DNA of 6,979 bases from an uncultured Lachnospiraceae bacterium (GTDB taxonomy: Bacteria > Bacillota > Clostridia > Lachnospirales > Lachnospiraceae). The stretch spans positions 1 through 6,979 of the forward strand of contig CAMWWJ010000181.1 in NCBI GenBank assembly GCA_947177925.1, given 5' to 3'. The notes below the pieces were generated by a model. It did no database searches. It was not told where the DNA came from and saw only the letters and a program-made list of their open reading frames with translations. Positions 1-6,482 of this stretch are shown piece by piece; the stretch's first letter is position 1, and each line of letters starts with the position of its first letter. The translations under genes were made by a program, and so were the position numbers.

Positions 1-105
1 TGGTGCGTTAGTACCGCTGCGTCTTTGCAGAGCGAGAGCGTGCCCGGAAGACTACCATATGCCCTGCCGCCTCCTACGTCCCCCCTCCAAAACCCCATCT
101 CCCAC
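1..105. other. GC/C-rich non-coding block of unknown function
   Basis: No recognisable protein is encoded here. The base composition differs sharply from the AT-rich gaps elsewhere in the window. Two small hairpins can be drawn: 2-6 with 11-15 (five pairs, one G-U, loop GTTA) and 17-20 with 27-30 (CTGC/GCAG, loop GTCTTT). The tract 62-103 is C-rich on the + strand, so the - strand has runs of three to six G (complement of 62-64, 80-85, 93-96 and 101-103). Small frames stay open on both strands, but none has a convincing start and RBS together with a family-like sequence. It could be the edge of an intergenic repeat or the 3' flank of an upstream gene outside the window; neither can be decided from one copy. 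Confidence 0.4.
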
Positions 106-134
106 TTGCAATTTTATCCAAAACAGTCTATATT
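106..134 (+). promoter_or_regulatory. Putative sigma-A promoter for tilS
   Basis: A TTGCAA -35 box at 106-111 and a TATATT -10 box at 129-134 are separated by exactly 17 bases. Transcription would be expected to start about seven bases after the -10 box, which falls at or next to the tilS ATG at 141. That leaves essentially no 5' leader and no Shine-Dalgarno for that start. The match to consensus is good, but AT-rich sequence gives such matches by chance, and tilS could also be transcribed from an upstream gene. Confidence 0.5.
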
Positions 135-140
135 CATATC

Positions 141-1628
141 ATGATTACAAAAGTTAAGGCATTTATGGAAAAATATCATATGGTCAGGCTAGGTTCCCAT
201 ATACTGGTTGGTTTATCCGGAGGGGCAGACTCGGTTTGTCTTTTCTTTTTGTTGCATGAGCTTTCAAAAGAAATGGACTTTCAGGTTTCAGCAGTCCATG
301 TGAATCATATGCTGCGTGGGGAAAGCGCGGATTCGGACAGCCGGTTTGTGAAAGAGCTTTCAAAAGGAATGGATATACCCTGTTATTGTGTTCGGGTGCC
401 GGTGGGGGAAATGGCAAAAAGGGATAAGCTGTCTTTGGAGGAAGCTGGGCGGAAGGCTCGTTATGAGGTTTTTTATCAAACTGCAAAGGAGACAGGAGCG
501 GATATGATTGCCCTGGCGCACCATAAAAACGATCAAAGCGAAACGATGCTGTTTCATCTGGCAAGGGGCTGTGGAATCGGCGGGTTAAGAGGAATCCGTC
601 CGGTAAGAAAAGGTGACATTGAAATTATCCGCCCTCTTTTATGTGTGGAACGAAAGGAAATCGAAGCCTATTTAAAGGAAAATCACATTTCCTATGTAAA
701 TGATGAAACCAATCAGGAGAATCTGTTTTCCAGAAATAAAATCAGAAACAAATTGATTCCTTTTATGGAACAGGAACTTTGTGAGCGGACAGTAGAGCAT
801 ATGGCTCATACAGCGGAGCTTTTGGGGGAAGCAGAGGATTTTCTTTTAGAGATGACCGGACAGGCATTTGACCGGGTGGCAGTGCGTGATATTGAAAAGG
901 ATCGGTTCATGATTTCCCTGAAAGAATTTCAAAAAGAGCATCCTTATCTAAAGGGAGCCATATTGAAGGAAGCACTGGAACGGTTAGCGGGTGCTAATAA
1001 GGACTTGGAAAAAATCCATGTAGAGAAGCTTTTGGAGCTGTGCGGGATGTCTGTTGGGAAAAGAATTTCCCTTCCCTACGGGATAACAGCCGTGAAGGGC
1101 TATGAAGAATTGTTTTTGGAAAAGGGGAATGAAAAAGAAGATGTAACAGAAACGATTCCGATTCCCTTCCTTCCCCCGAAGGAAGGTGAAGAGCTGGAAA
1201 TTCCTTTAAGGGATGGGGCAGTTCTTACAGCAAGGGTCATGTCCTGCGAAGAGTTTGTTCCGGCTTATTGTGGAGGAAAAAAGGGAGAAGTTCCCATAAA
1301 ACCATATACGAAATGGTTTGATTGTGATAAAATAAAGGGATGTTTAACAGTCCGTTTCCGGGAAACGGGAGATTACTTTTATTTCAATCAAACGGATAAA
1401 AAGAAGCTCAAATCTTTTTTTATCCATGAAAAGGTGCCCAGGGAAAAAAGGGATTCTATTTACTTAATTGGTGAAGAGAAGCATGTTCTCTGGATTACGG
1501 GTTACCGTATCAGTCATTATTATAAAGTAGAAGAAGGCACAAAACGCATTTTGGAAATTACAATAAGAGGAGGATTTACCAATGGCAGAGAAGGTCAAAG
1601 TGCTGATTCCGGAGGAAGAGCTGAATAA
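141..1628 (+). CDS. tilS: tRNA(Ile)-lysidine synthetase TilS
   Basis: TilS attaches lysine to C34 of the CAU-anticodon tRNA-Ile using ATP, so that it reads AUA and is charged with isoleucine; it is cytoplasmic and normally essential. The 495-residue product has the PP-loop SGGADS at residues 26-31, HVNHMLRG at 53-60, HHKNDQSET at 127-135 followed by RGCGIGGLRG (142-151), and SRNKIRNKLIP at 197-207, all hallmarks of the N-type ATPase domain. The C-terminal TilS/PheT-like tRNA-binding domain ends in KKLKSFF (421-427) and the WITGYRIS segment (451-458). The start at 141 gives a PP-loop position like that of the B. subtilis protein, but has no RBS; ATG 165 has a weak AAGG ahead of it and is an alternative. 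The family-like sequence ends near residue 474. The remaining tail of about 20 residues is encoded over the hpt RBS and start, so it is probably a readthrough extension. Confidence 0.96.
   Translation: MITKVKAFMEKYHMVRLGSHILVGLSGGADSVCLFFLLHELSKEMDFQVSAVHVNHMLRGESADSDSRFVKELSKGMDIPCYCVRVPVGEMAKRDKLSLEEAGRKARYEVFYQTAKETGADMIALAHHKNDQSETMLFHLARGCGIGGLRGIRPVRKGDIEIIRPLLCVERKEIEAYLKENHISYVNDETNQENLFSRNKIRNKLIPFMEQELCERTVEHMAHTAELLGEAEDFLLEMTGQAFDRVAVRDIEKDRFMISLKEFQKEHPYLKGAILKEALERLAGANKDLEKIHVEKLLELCGMSVGKRISLPYGITAVKGYEELFLEKGNEKEDVTETIPIPFLPPKEGEELEIPLRDGAVLTARVMSCEEFVPAYCGGKKGEVPIKPYTKWFDCDKIKGCLTVRFRETGDYFYFNQTDKKKLKSFFIHEKVPREKRDSIYLIGEEKHVLWITGYRISHYYKVEEGTKRILEITIRGGFTNGREGQSADSGGRAE
1566..1573 (+). 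promoter_or_regulatory. Shine-Dalgarno of hpt inside tilS
   Basis: AGAGGAGG lies eight bases before ATG 1582 and within the last tilS codons. It fixes the hpt start despite the 47-base overlap. Ribosomes finishing tilS pass over this site, so translation of the two genes is probably coupled. Confidence 0.85.
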
Positions 1629-2103
1629 GCGGATTCAGGAAATGGCAGATCAGATCAATAAGGATTATCAGGGAGAGGAAGTGCATTTGATCGGAGTGCT
1701 TAGGGGCGCATGTTTTTTCCTTTGCGAGCTGGCAAAGAGAATCACGGTGCCGGTTACTCTGGATTTTATGTCAGTATCCAGCTATGGTTTGGGAACAGTG
1801 TCTGATGGGAATATTAAAATAAAGAAGGATCTGGATGATTCCATAGAAGGAAAGCACGTAATCGTAATCGAAGATATCATTGATTCCGGAAATACCCTAA
1901 GCTGCTTAGGAACTCTGTTAAGAAAGAGAGGCGCAAAGACATTAAAATTATGCACCCTGCTGGATAAACCGGACAGACGTGAGGTAGAAGTATTTGTGGA
2001 TTATGTGGGATTTCAGATTCCGGATAAATTCGTGGTGGGCTGCGGTCTTGATTATGCCCAGAAATACAGAAATCTTCCATACATTGGAGAAGTAGAATTA
2101 TAA
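1582..2103 (+). CDS. hpt: Hypoxanthine (hypoxanthine-guanine) phosphoribosyltransferase
   Basis: The enzyme joins hypoxanthine, and usually guanine, to PRPP to make IMP or GMP in cytoplasmic purine salvage. The 173-residue length is typical of bacterial Hpt. The PRPP-binding signature VIVIEDIIDSGNTL is at residues 93-106, with the acidic pair E97-D98 and the DSGNT phosphate loop. The pyrophosphate loop VLRGACFF is at 39-46, the flexible-loop SSYG at 66-69, the purine-contacting LLDKPDRR with K129 at 126-133, and the conserved GLDYAQKYRNLPYIG near the C-terminus (155-169). The start is set by a strong Shine-Dalgarno inside tilS. It overlaps tilS by 47 bases and precedes ftsH by 34 bases; the tilS-hpt-ftsH order is a conserved Firmicute arrangement. 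Base-specificity beyond hypoxanthine is inferred from the family, not read from the sequence. Confidence 0.97.
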   Translation: MAEKVKVLIPEEELNKRIQEMADQINKDYQGEEVHLIGVLRGACFFLCELAKRITVPVTLDFMSVSSYGLGTVSDGNIKIKKDLDDSIEGKHVIVIEDIIDSGNTLSCLGTLLRKRGAKTLKLCTLLDKPDRREVEVFVDYVGFQIPDKFVVGCGLDYAQKYRNLPYIGEVEL

Positions 2104-2123
2104 TATTGACGGAATAATAAAAC

Positions 2124-2130
2124 GGAGGAA
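2124..2130 (+). promoter_or_regulatory. Shine-Dalgarno that selects the TTG start of ftsH
   Basis: GGAGGAA ends seven bases before TTG 2138. No ATG or GTG in the right frame lies near it, and the peptide KKTGKG plus first membrane helix follows at once, so TTG is the most likely start. No terminator is visible in the 34-base hpt-ftsH gap, which supports co-transcription. Confidence 0.85.
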
Positions 2131-2137
2131 CAGGATT

Positions 2138-3967
2138 TTGAAGAAAACAGGAAAAGGTGTGGGCTCCACACTCATTATTATCGCCCTGCTGCTTTTAGTG
2201 ACCATATGGATCGCCAGCCTGAACAATGGCCAGCAGAGCAGCAGATGGGATGAATTCTTAACAGAGTATAACAAGGGGAATATTGTTGAGGTGTTGATTC
2301 AGCCCAATAAGGAAACCCCTACTGGAGTGGTAAAGTATGCGTTGACGGATAACAGCACCCATACCATTTATGTATCTGATGTAACGGAAATTGAAGCCAT
2401 GACAAGGGAAAAAAATATTCCTACGACCATGCAGGACATACCAAAGGAAAGCTGGTTCCTTACTTATGTGCTTCCGGCGCTGATTATTTTAATCGTCTTT
2501 GTCTTTTTCTTTGTTCTGCTGAACAATCAGCAGGGCAGCGGCGGCTCATCCTCTAAAATGATGAATTTTGGAAGAAGCCGGGCAAAGATGTCCATGGGTG
2601 ACAGCCATGTGAAGCTAAAGGACGTGGCAGGTCTGAAGGAAGAAAAAGAAGATCTGGAGGAAATCGTGGAATTTTTGAAAAATCCCGGGAAATTTGCAAA
2701 GCTGGGAGCAAGAATTCCAAAAGGTGTCTTATTGGAGGGTGCACCCGGTACCGGAAAGACTCTTCTTGCAAAGGCCATTGCAGGTGAGGCCAGTGTACCG
2801 TTTTTCTCTATTTCTGGTTCTGATTTTGTGGAAATGTTCGTAGGTGTAGGCGCTTCCAGAGTCCGGGATTTATTTGAAGAAGCAAAACGAAACCATCCAT
2901 GTATCATCTTTATTGATGAAATCGATGCGGTTGCAAGGCGCAGGGGAACCGGCATGGGCGGCGGCCATGATGAAAGGGAACAGACATTGAACCAGTTGTT
3001 GGTAGAAATGGACGGTTTCGCCGTAAACGAGGGCATTATCGTGTTAGCCGCTACCAACCGTGTGGATATTCTGGATCCGGCTATTTTACGTCCCGGCCGT
3101 TTTGACAGAAAGATTACTGTAAGCCCTCCGGATGTTGGAGGCAGAGAGGATATTCTGAAGGTACACGCAAGGAACAAGCCTCTTTCCGAGGATGTGGATT
3201 TAAAACAGATTGCCCAGACAACGGCAGGCTTTACCGGCGCTGATTTAGAAAATCTGTTAAACGAAGCGGCAATTCTTGCGGCTAAAGAAAACAAAGGATT
3301 TTTGCAGCAGGAGGATATCAAGCAGGCATTTATTAAGATGGGTATCGGTACAGAGAAAAAGAGCAGGGTCATTTCCGATAAAGAAAAGAGAATTACCGCT
3401 TATCATGAGGCCGGCCATGCAATCCTATTCCATGTGCTTCCAGATGTAGGTCCTGTCTATACGGTGTCTATCATACCTACCGGAGTGGGAGCGGCAGGAT
3501 ATACCATGCCTCTTCCGGAAAAGGATGAGATGTTTATGACGAAGGGACAGATGCTTCAGGATATTATGGTTTCCTTAGGAGGCAGGATTGCAGAAGAGAT
3601 TATTTTTGATGATATTACTACAGGTGCATCCAGCGATATTAAGAAAGCTACCGGCGTGGCAAGGAAAATGGTAACCAGATTTGGTATGTCGGAAAATATC
3701 GGCGTCATCAATTATGATGAAGAAGGAGATGAGGTATTTATCGGCAGGGACCTTGCCCATGCAAGAAATCACAGCGAAGCGGTTGCAGGAGAGATTGATA
3801 AGGAAGTAAAGAATATCATAGATGACTGCTATCAAAAGGCAAAGGGCATTATTATGGAACATGAAGCAATTCTTCATTCCTGTGCGGATTTATTGCTGAA
3901 AAAAGAAAGAATCACCAGAGATGAGTTTGAAGGGCTTTTTGAGGAGAATGTATTGGAATTAGATTGA
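2138..3967 (+). CDS. ftsH: ATP-dependent zinc metalloprotease FtsH
   Basis: FtsH is a hexameric membrane-anchored AAA+ protease that extracts and degrades misfolded membrane proteins and some cytosolic regulators. The 609-residue product is full length. In order it has: a membrane helix at about 11-28; an extracytoplasmic domain to about 105; a second helix at about 107-128; a Ser/Gly-rich linker; an AAA+ domain with Walker A GAPGTGKT (201-208), pore loop FVGVG (234-238), Walker B CIIFIDEID (255-263) and the second region of homology ending LRPGRFDR (317-324), with R321 and R324 as arginine fingers; and an M41 protease domain with HEAGH (423-427) and Asp500 in TTGASSD as the expected third zinc ligand. 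All key residues are present. The start is TTG with a good RBS. It is the third gene of the tilS-hpt-ftsH cluster, with no hairpin of note until 4127. Confidence 0.98.
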   Translation: MKKTGKGVGSTLIIIALLLLVTIWIASLNNGQQSSRWDEFLTEYNKGNIVEVLIQPNKETPTGVVKYALTDNSTHTIYVSDVTEIEAMTREKNIPTTMQDIPKESWFLTYVLPALIILIVFVFFFVLLNNQQGSGGSSSKMMNFGRSRAKMSMGDSHVKLKDVAGLKEEKEDLEEIVEFLKNPGKFAKLGARIPKGVLLEGAPGTGKTLLAKAIAGEASVPFFSISGSDFVEMFVGVGASRVRDLFEEAKRNHPCIIFIDEIDAVARRRGTGMGGGHDEREQTLNQLLVEMDGFAVNEGIIVLAATNRVDILDPAILRPGRFDRKITVSPPDVGGREDILKVHARNKPLSEDVDLKQIAQTTAGFTGADLENLLNEAAILAAKENKGFLQQEDIKQAFIKMGIGTEKKSRVISDKEKRITAYHEAGHAILFHVLPDVGPVYTVSIIPTGVGAAGYTMPLPEKDEMFMTKGQMLQDIMVSLGGRIAEEIIFDDITTGASSDIKKATGVARKMVTRFGMSENIGVINYDEEGDEVFIGRDLAHARNHSEAVAGEIDKEVKNIIDDCYQKAKGIIMEHEAILHSCADLLLKKERITRDEFEGLFEENVLELD

Positions 3968-4027
3968 TTTTGTGCATATTTACCAAAAAAGAATAGAAGT
4001 TTTTGTTATATTTGTGCACTGTAAGAC

Positions 4028-4056
4028 TAGACGGCTATATAGGGGTTTGCTATAAT
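4028..4056 (+). promoter_or_regulatory. Strong extended -10 promoter upstream of candidate small RNA
   Basis: A perfect TATAAT at 4051-4056 is preceded by TGC (4048-4050), an extended -10 element. Seventeen bases further upstream is TAGACG (4028-4033), four of six matches to the -35 consensus. The start would be near 4063. A perfect terminator hairpin lies less than 100 bases downstream and no start codon with RBS lies between, so the promoter appears to drive a short untranslated RNA or a leader of the GH13 gene. Confidence 0.65.
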
Positions 4057-4101
4057 ACACTTGTAACCCCCCAATACATTATTATATAGTTTTTTGCTAT
4101 A
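4036..4101. repeat. Two-copy imperfect 19-bp direct repeat, each an inverted repeat
   Basis: Copies at 4036-4054 and 4083-4101 share TATATAG-N4-TTGCTATA and match at 16 of 19 positions, 47 bases apart. Each contains the dyad TATAG-N7-CTATA (4038-4054 and 4085-4101). The first covers the -10 box of the promoter at 4028-4056; the second lies just inside the predicted transcript, where it can also form a 5-bp RNA hairpin. This spacing and position fit a pair of operators, but no cognate regulator is in the window, and AT-rich dyads can arise by chance. Confidence 0.5.
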
Positions 4102-4158
4102 CCCCATAAGAAAGAAATACCTTCTCAAAACAGACAGCCGACGAAAGCTGTCTGTTTT
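4063..4158 (+). ncRNA. Candidate small RNA or attenuated leader of about 96 nt
   Basis: This stretch runs from the predicted start of an extended -10 promoter to the end of a perfect terminator hairpin. It contains no ATG and no RBS-linked reading frame. Visible elements in order are a C6 run (4067-4072), a weak hairpin TATAG/CTATA with a T-rich loop (4085-4101), an unpaired CCCC (4102-4105), ATACCTTCT (4117-4125), and the terminator stem. C-rich single-stranded patches are common seed regions in Firmicute small RNAs that bind Shine-Dalgarno sequences. ATACCTTCT is complementary to the GH13 gene's own RBS region at 4230-4238. I do not recognise an established RNA family. It could instead be the 5' part of the GH13 transcript that is mostly terminated before the gene. 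Confidence 0.45.
4127..4158. terminator. Intrinsic terminator, symmetrical
   Basis: AAAACAGACAGC (4127-4138) pairs perfectly with GCTGTCTGTTTT (4147-4158) around an 8-base loop, giving 12 base pairs. The closing A and T tracts mean it can work on either strand. It probably ends both read-through from ftsH, which has no other clear terminator, and the short RNA started near 4063. It separates these from the promoter at 4184-4212. Confidence 0.85.
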
Positions 4159-4183
4159 ACTGTGTTTTACTGATAAAAAACTA

Positions 4184-4212
4184 TTGAATATGACCTGCAT
4201 ATATTATATTAT
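4184..4212 (+). promoter_or_regulatory. Putative sigma-A promoter for the GH13 gene
   Basis: TTGAAT (4184-4189) and TATTAT (4207-4212) are separated by 17 bases. The expected start near 4219 leaves a leader of about 24 bases that includes the RBS. It lies just after the terminator at 4127-4158, so the GH13 gene need not depend on upstream transcription. The surrounding AT-rich sequence offers other -10-like hexamers. Confidence 0.6.
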
Positions 4213-4229
4213 TAGAGTGTATTATCATC

Positions 4230-4235
4230 AGGAGG
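4230..4235 (+). promoter_or_regulatory. Shine-Dalgarno of the GH13 gene
   Basis: A perfect AGGAGG ends seven bases before ATG 4243. The extended stretch AGGAGGTAT (4230-4238) is complementary over nine bases, one of them G-U, to ATACCTTCT at 4117-4125 in the upstream short RNA. Confidence 0.9.
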
Positions 4236-4242
4236 TATACAA

Positions 4243-6354
4243 ATGGACTTTGGTCGTTTCTTAAAAGCAGAACAGAATCAGAAGTATATTACGAACATGA
4301 GACCTGTGCTAAATAAAAAAGCACTCTTTTCGGATATGACGGAAGAATATGTAAGCCCTCCGGAACCTAATGCCCACGGAACAGTAAAAATCCGTTTTCG
4401 TTCCGCCAAGAATAATGTGGACTGGGTATTTCTCGTATTGAATAATGAAAAGTACGTGATGACGAAATGCGAGACGGATCAGCAATTTGATTACTATGAA
4501 TACGTATATCAGATGGAGGATAAGAGGATAACCTATTATTTTGAGATTCGTACCGGAAAGGTTGCCTGTTTTTATGATTTAAGAGGCGTGGTGAGGGAGG
4601 TTCTGGATTATTATCACTTTATGCTCACACCTGGCTTAAAGGTGCCGGAATGGGCAAAAGGCGCGGTTATGTATCAAATATATGTAGACCGTTTTTATAA
4701 TGGAGATAAGTCCAATGATGTGCTTACTGATGAATACAACTATATAGGAGAACATGTGAACCGGGTAGAGGACTGGGATAAATACCCGGCAACCATGGGA
4801 GTCAGGGAGTTTTACGGAGGAGACCTTCAGGGTGTTTTGGATAAAATGGATTATCTGCAGGATCTTGGCATCGATGTGATTTATTTCAATCCGCTTTTTG
4901 TCTCTCCCTCCAATCATAAATATGATATTCAGGATTATGATAATATCGACCCTCATATCGGCAAAATCGTGGATGATCAGGGAGATTTGTTAGAGCCCGG
5001 ACAGCACGAAAACCGGTTTGCAACCAGATATATCAACCGTGTGGCAAATAAAAAGAACTTAGATGCCAGCAATGAGCTTTTCAGACAGGTAGTAGAGGAA
5101 GCCCATAGACGTGGCATGAAGGTTATATTGGACGGTGTTTTCAATCACTGCGGTTCCTTTAACAAATGGATGGATAAGGAACGGATCTACGAAAATTTTG
5201 AAGGCTATGAAAAGGGAGCTTATGTAAGCGGAGACAGTCCTTATCGCAATTATTTTGATTTCCGTGAAGACAGGTGGCCTTATAACAATGCTTATGATGG
5301 CTGGTGGGGACATGATACGCTGCCTAAATTAAATTATGAAGGCTCGGAGGATTTATATCAGTATATCTTAAAGATTGCAAGGAAATGGGTATCCCCGCCA
5401 TATAATGTAGACGGATGGCGTCTGGATGTAGCCGCCGATTTAGGACACAGCTCTGAGATGAACCATAAGTTCTGGAAGGATTTCAGAGAAGCAGTACGGG
5501 AAGCCAATCCCAATGCCATTGTGCTTGCAGAGCATTACGGGAACCCGAAAGAATGGATTCAAAACGGCGAGTGGGATACGGTTATGAACTATGATGCTTT
5601 TATGGAGCCTCTTACCTGGTTTTTAACGGGTATGCAGAAGCATAGCGATGATTACAGGGAAGATATGCTTGGCAATGCAGACAGCTTTTGGGGAGCCATG
5701 CACCATCATGGGGCAGCATTTACCACCTCATCCCTGCAGATAGCCATGAACGAGCTTTCCAATCATGACCACTCCAGATTTTTAACGAGAACCAACCGTA
5801 TGGTAGGGCGTGTAAACACAATGGGGCCAGAAGCAGCTAACTGGAATGTAAACAAAGCGGTCTTAAGAGAAGCCGTAGTAGTGCAGATGACCTGGCCCGG
5901 TGCACCTACTATTTATTACGGCGATGAAGCTGGTGTATGCGGTTTTACAGACCCGGATAACAGAAGGACTTATCCCTGGGGACATGAGGATAAGGAGCTG
6001 ATTGATTTTCATAAGAAGATTATCCGGATTCATAAGGAAAATAAGGAGCTTTTGACAGGTTCCCTGAAATATGTGCTGGCAGATTATAATGTGATTGGTT
6101 TTGGGCGTTTTAATCGTGAAGAACAGACACTGGTGCTTGTAAATAATAATGATTATGAGATTACTAAGGAAGTAACAGTCTGGGATATGGGTGTTCCAAG
6201 GGAATGTGTTATGGAACGTCTGCTGATTACTACAGCAGAAGGATTTGAAACGGCTAAAGTGGAATATCCGGTTGTTTCCGGGAAGGTCATCATTACACTT
6301 TCCAGAACTTCTGCCATTATATTAAAGCATAAAAAGAAAAGTACGGATTCGTAA
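4243..6354 (+). CDS. GH13 alpha-glucan hydrolase, neopullulanase/cyclomaltodextrinase-like
   Basis: It probably cleaves alpha-1,4 (and perhaps alpha-1,6) links in maltodextrins, cyclodextrins, pullulan or glycogen fragments. No signal peptide or membrane segment is seen, so it is likely cytoplasmic. Residues 25-125 resemble the N-terminal CBM34-like beta domain of this group. The barrel starts near AVMYQIYVDRF (141-151). The GH13 motifs are complete: DGVFNHCG (297-304), GWRLDVAAD (391-399) with nucleophile D395 and invariant R393, VLAEHYG (427-433) with acid/base E430, and LSNHDHSRF (505-513) with transition-state stabiliser D509. LPKLN (360-364) resembles the MPKLN box of the neopullulanase subfamily. 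About 30 extra residues sit at 241-272, between IDPHIG and the first motif. A C-terminal beta domain follows from about 605. The 703-residue length exceeds the usual 580-600 for neopullulanases. The subfamily and exact substrate are not decided by sequence alone. No transporter or regulator gene is adjacent. Confidence 0.93.
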   Translation: MDFGRFLKAEQNQKYITNMRPVLNKKALFSDMTEEYVSPPEPNAHGTVKIRFRSAKNNVDWVFLVLNNEKYVMTKCETDQQFDYYEYVYQMEDKRITYYFEIRTGKVACFYDLRGVVREVLDYYHFMLTPGLKVPEWAKGAVMYQIYVDRFYNGDKSNDVLTDEYNYIGEHVNRVEDWDKYPATMGVREFYGGDLQGVLDKMDYLQDLGIDVIYFNPLFVSPSNHKYDIQDYDNIDPHIGKIVDDQGDLLEPGQHENRFATRYINRVANKKNLDASNELFRQVVEEAHRRGMKVILDGVFNHCGSFNKWMDKERIYENFEGYEKGAYVSGDSPYRNYFDFREDRWPYNNAYDGWWGHDTLPKLNYEGSEDLYQYILKIARKWVSPPYNVDGWRLDVAADLGHSSEMNHKFWKDFREAVREANPNAIVLAEHYGNPKEWIQNGEWDTVMNYDAFMEPLTWFLTGMQKHSDDYREDMLGNADSFWGAMHHHGAAFTTSSLQIAMNELSNHDHSRFLTRTNRMVGRVNTMGPEAANWNVNKAVLREAVVVQMTWPGAPTIYYGDEAGVCGFTDPDNRRTYPWGHEDKELIDFHKKIIRIHKENKELLTGSLKYVLADYNVIGFGRFNREEQTLVLVNNNDYEITKEVTVWDMGVPRECVMERLLITTAEGFETAKVEYPVVSGKVIITLSRTSAIILKHKKKSTDS

Positions 6355-6375
6355 CCTGAAAAGAACAAAAACTTC

Positions 6376-6404
6376 TTGCATTTTGTCTAAAGTTATGATA
6401 TATT
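6376..6404 (+). promoter_or_regulatory. Putative promoter of the tRNA operon
   Basis: TTGCAT (6376-6381) and TATATT (6399-6404) are spaced by 17 bases, only 22 bases after the GH13 stop codon. The expected start near 6411 gives a leader of about 76 bases before tRNA-Tyr. No clear terminator lies between the GH13 stop and this promoter, so read-through from the GH13 gene is also possible. Confidence 0.6.
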
Positions 6405-6417
6405 TTTATAAGCAAAG

Positions 6418-6482
6418 TCCCCGATGCAAGATCGGGGAAAAGTATTGTTAGGGCTGATATAGCATTCGCTTTCAATCAGTCC
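6418..6482 (+). other. Two-hairpin leader of the tRNA precursor
   Basis: Hairpin one is TCCCCGAT (6418-6425) with ATCGGGGA (6431-6438), eight perfect pairs around GCAAG. Hairpin two is GGGCTGAT (6451-6458) with ATCAGTCC (6475-6482), eight pairs including one G-U, ending four bases before tRNA-Tyr; a short AGC/GCT stem can form in its loop. Hairpin one has no T tract after it on the + strand, so it is a poor terminator for the GH13 gene. The role is unknown; protection or processing of the precursor are possibilities. Confidence 0.45.

Noticed and set aside
2106..2134. TTGACG at 2106-2111 as a promoter for ftsH
   Set aside because: No -10-like hexamer occurs at a suitable distance; position 2129-2134 reads AACAGG.
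2527..3372. A 281-codon open frame on the - strand opposite ftsH
   Set aside because: It lies wholly antisense to the conserved AAA+ region of ftsH, its translation resembles no family, and it is best explained as a shadow of ftsH codon use.
3969..4018. Direct repeat TTTGTGCA at 3969-3976 and 4011-4018
   Set aside because: Only eight bases and two copies in AT-rich DNA; it is too short to support as a regulatory element.
4063..4242. Attenuator with alternative antiterminator fold upstream of the GH13 gene, or a known riboswitch
   Set aside because: I see no upstream segment that could pair with an arm of the terminator stem, and no recognisable riboswitch or T-box core. A protein-controlled or small RNA reading remains possible.
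6418..6438. Hairpin considered as the terminator of the GH13 gene
   Set aside because: It is not followed by a T tract on the + strand and lies after the predicted start of the tRNA transcript; it is listed as a leader hairpin instead.
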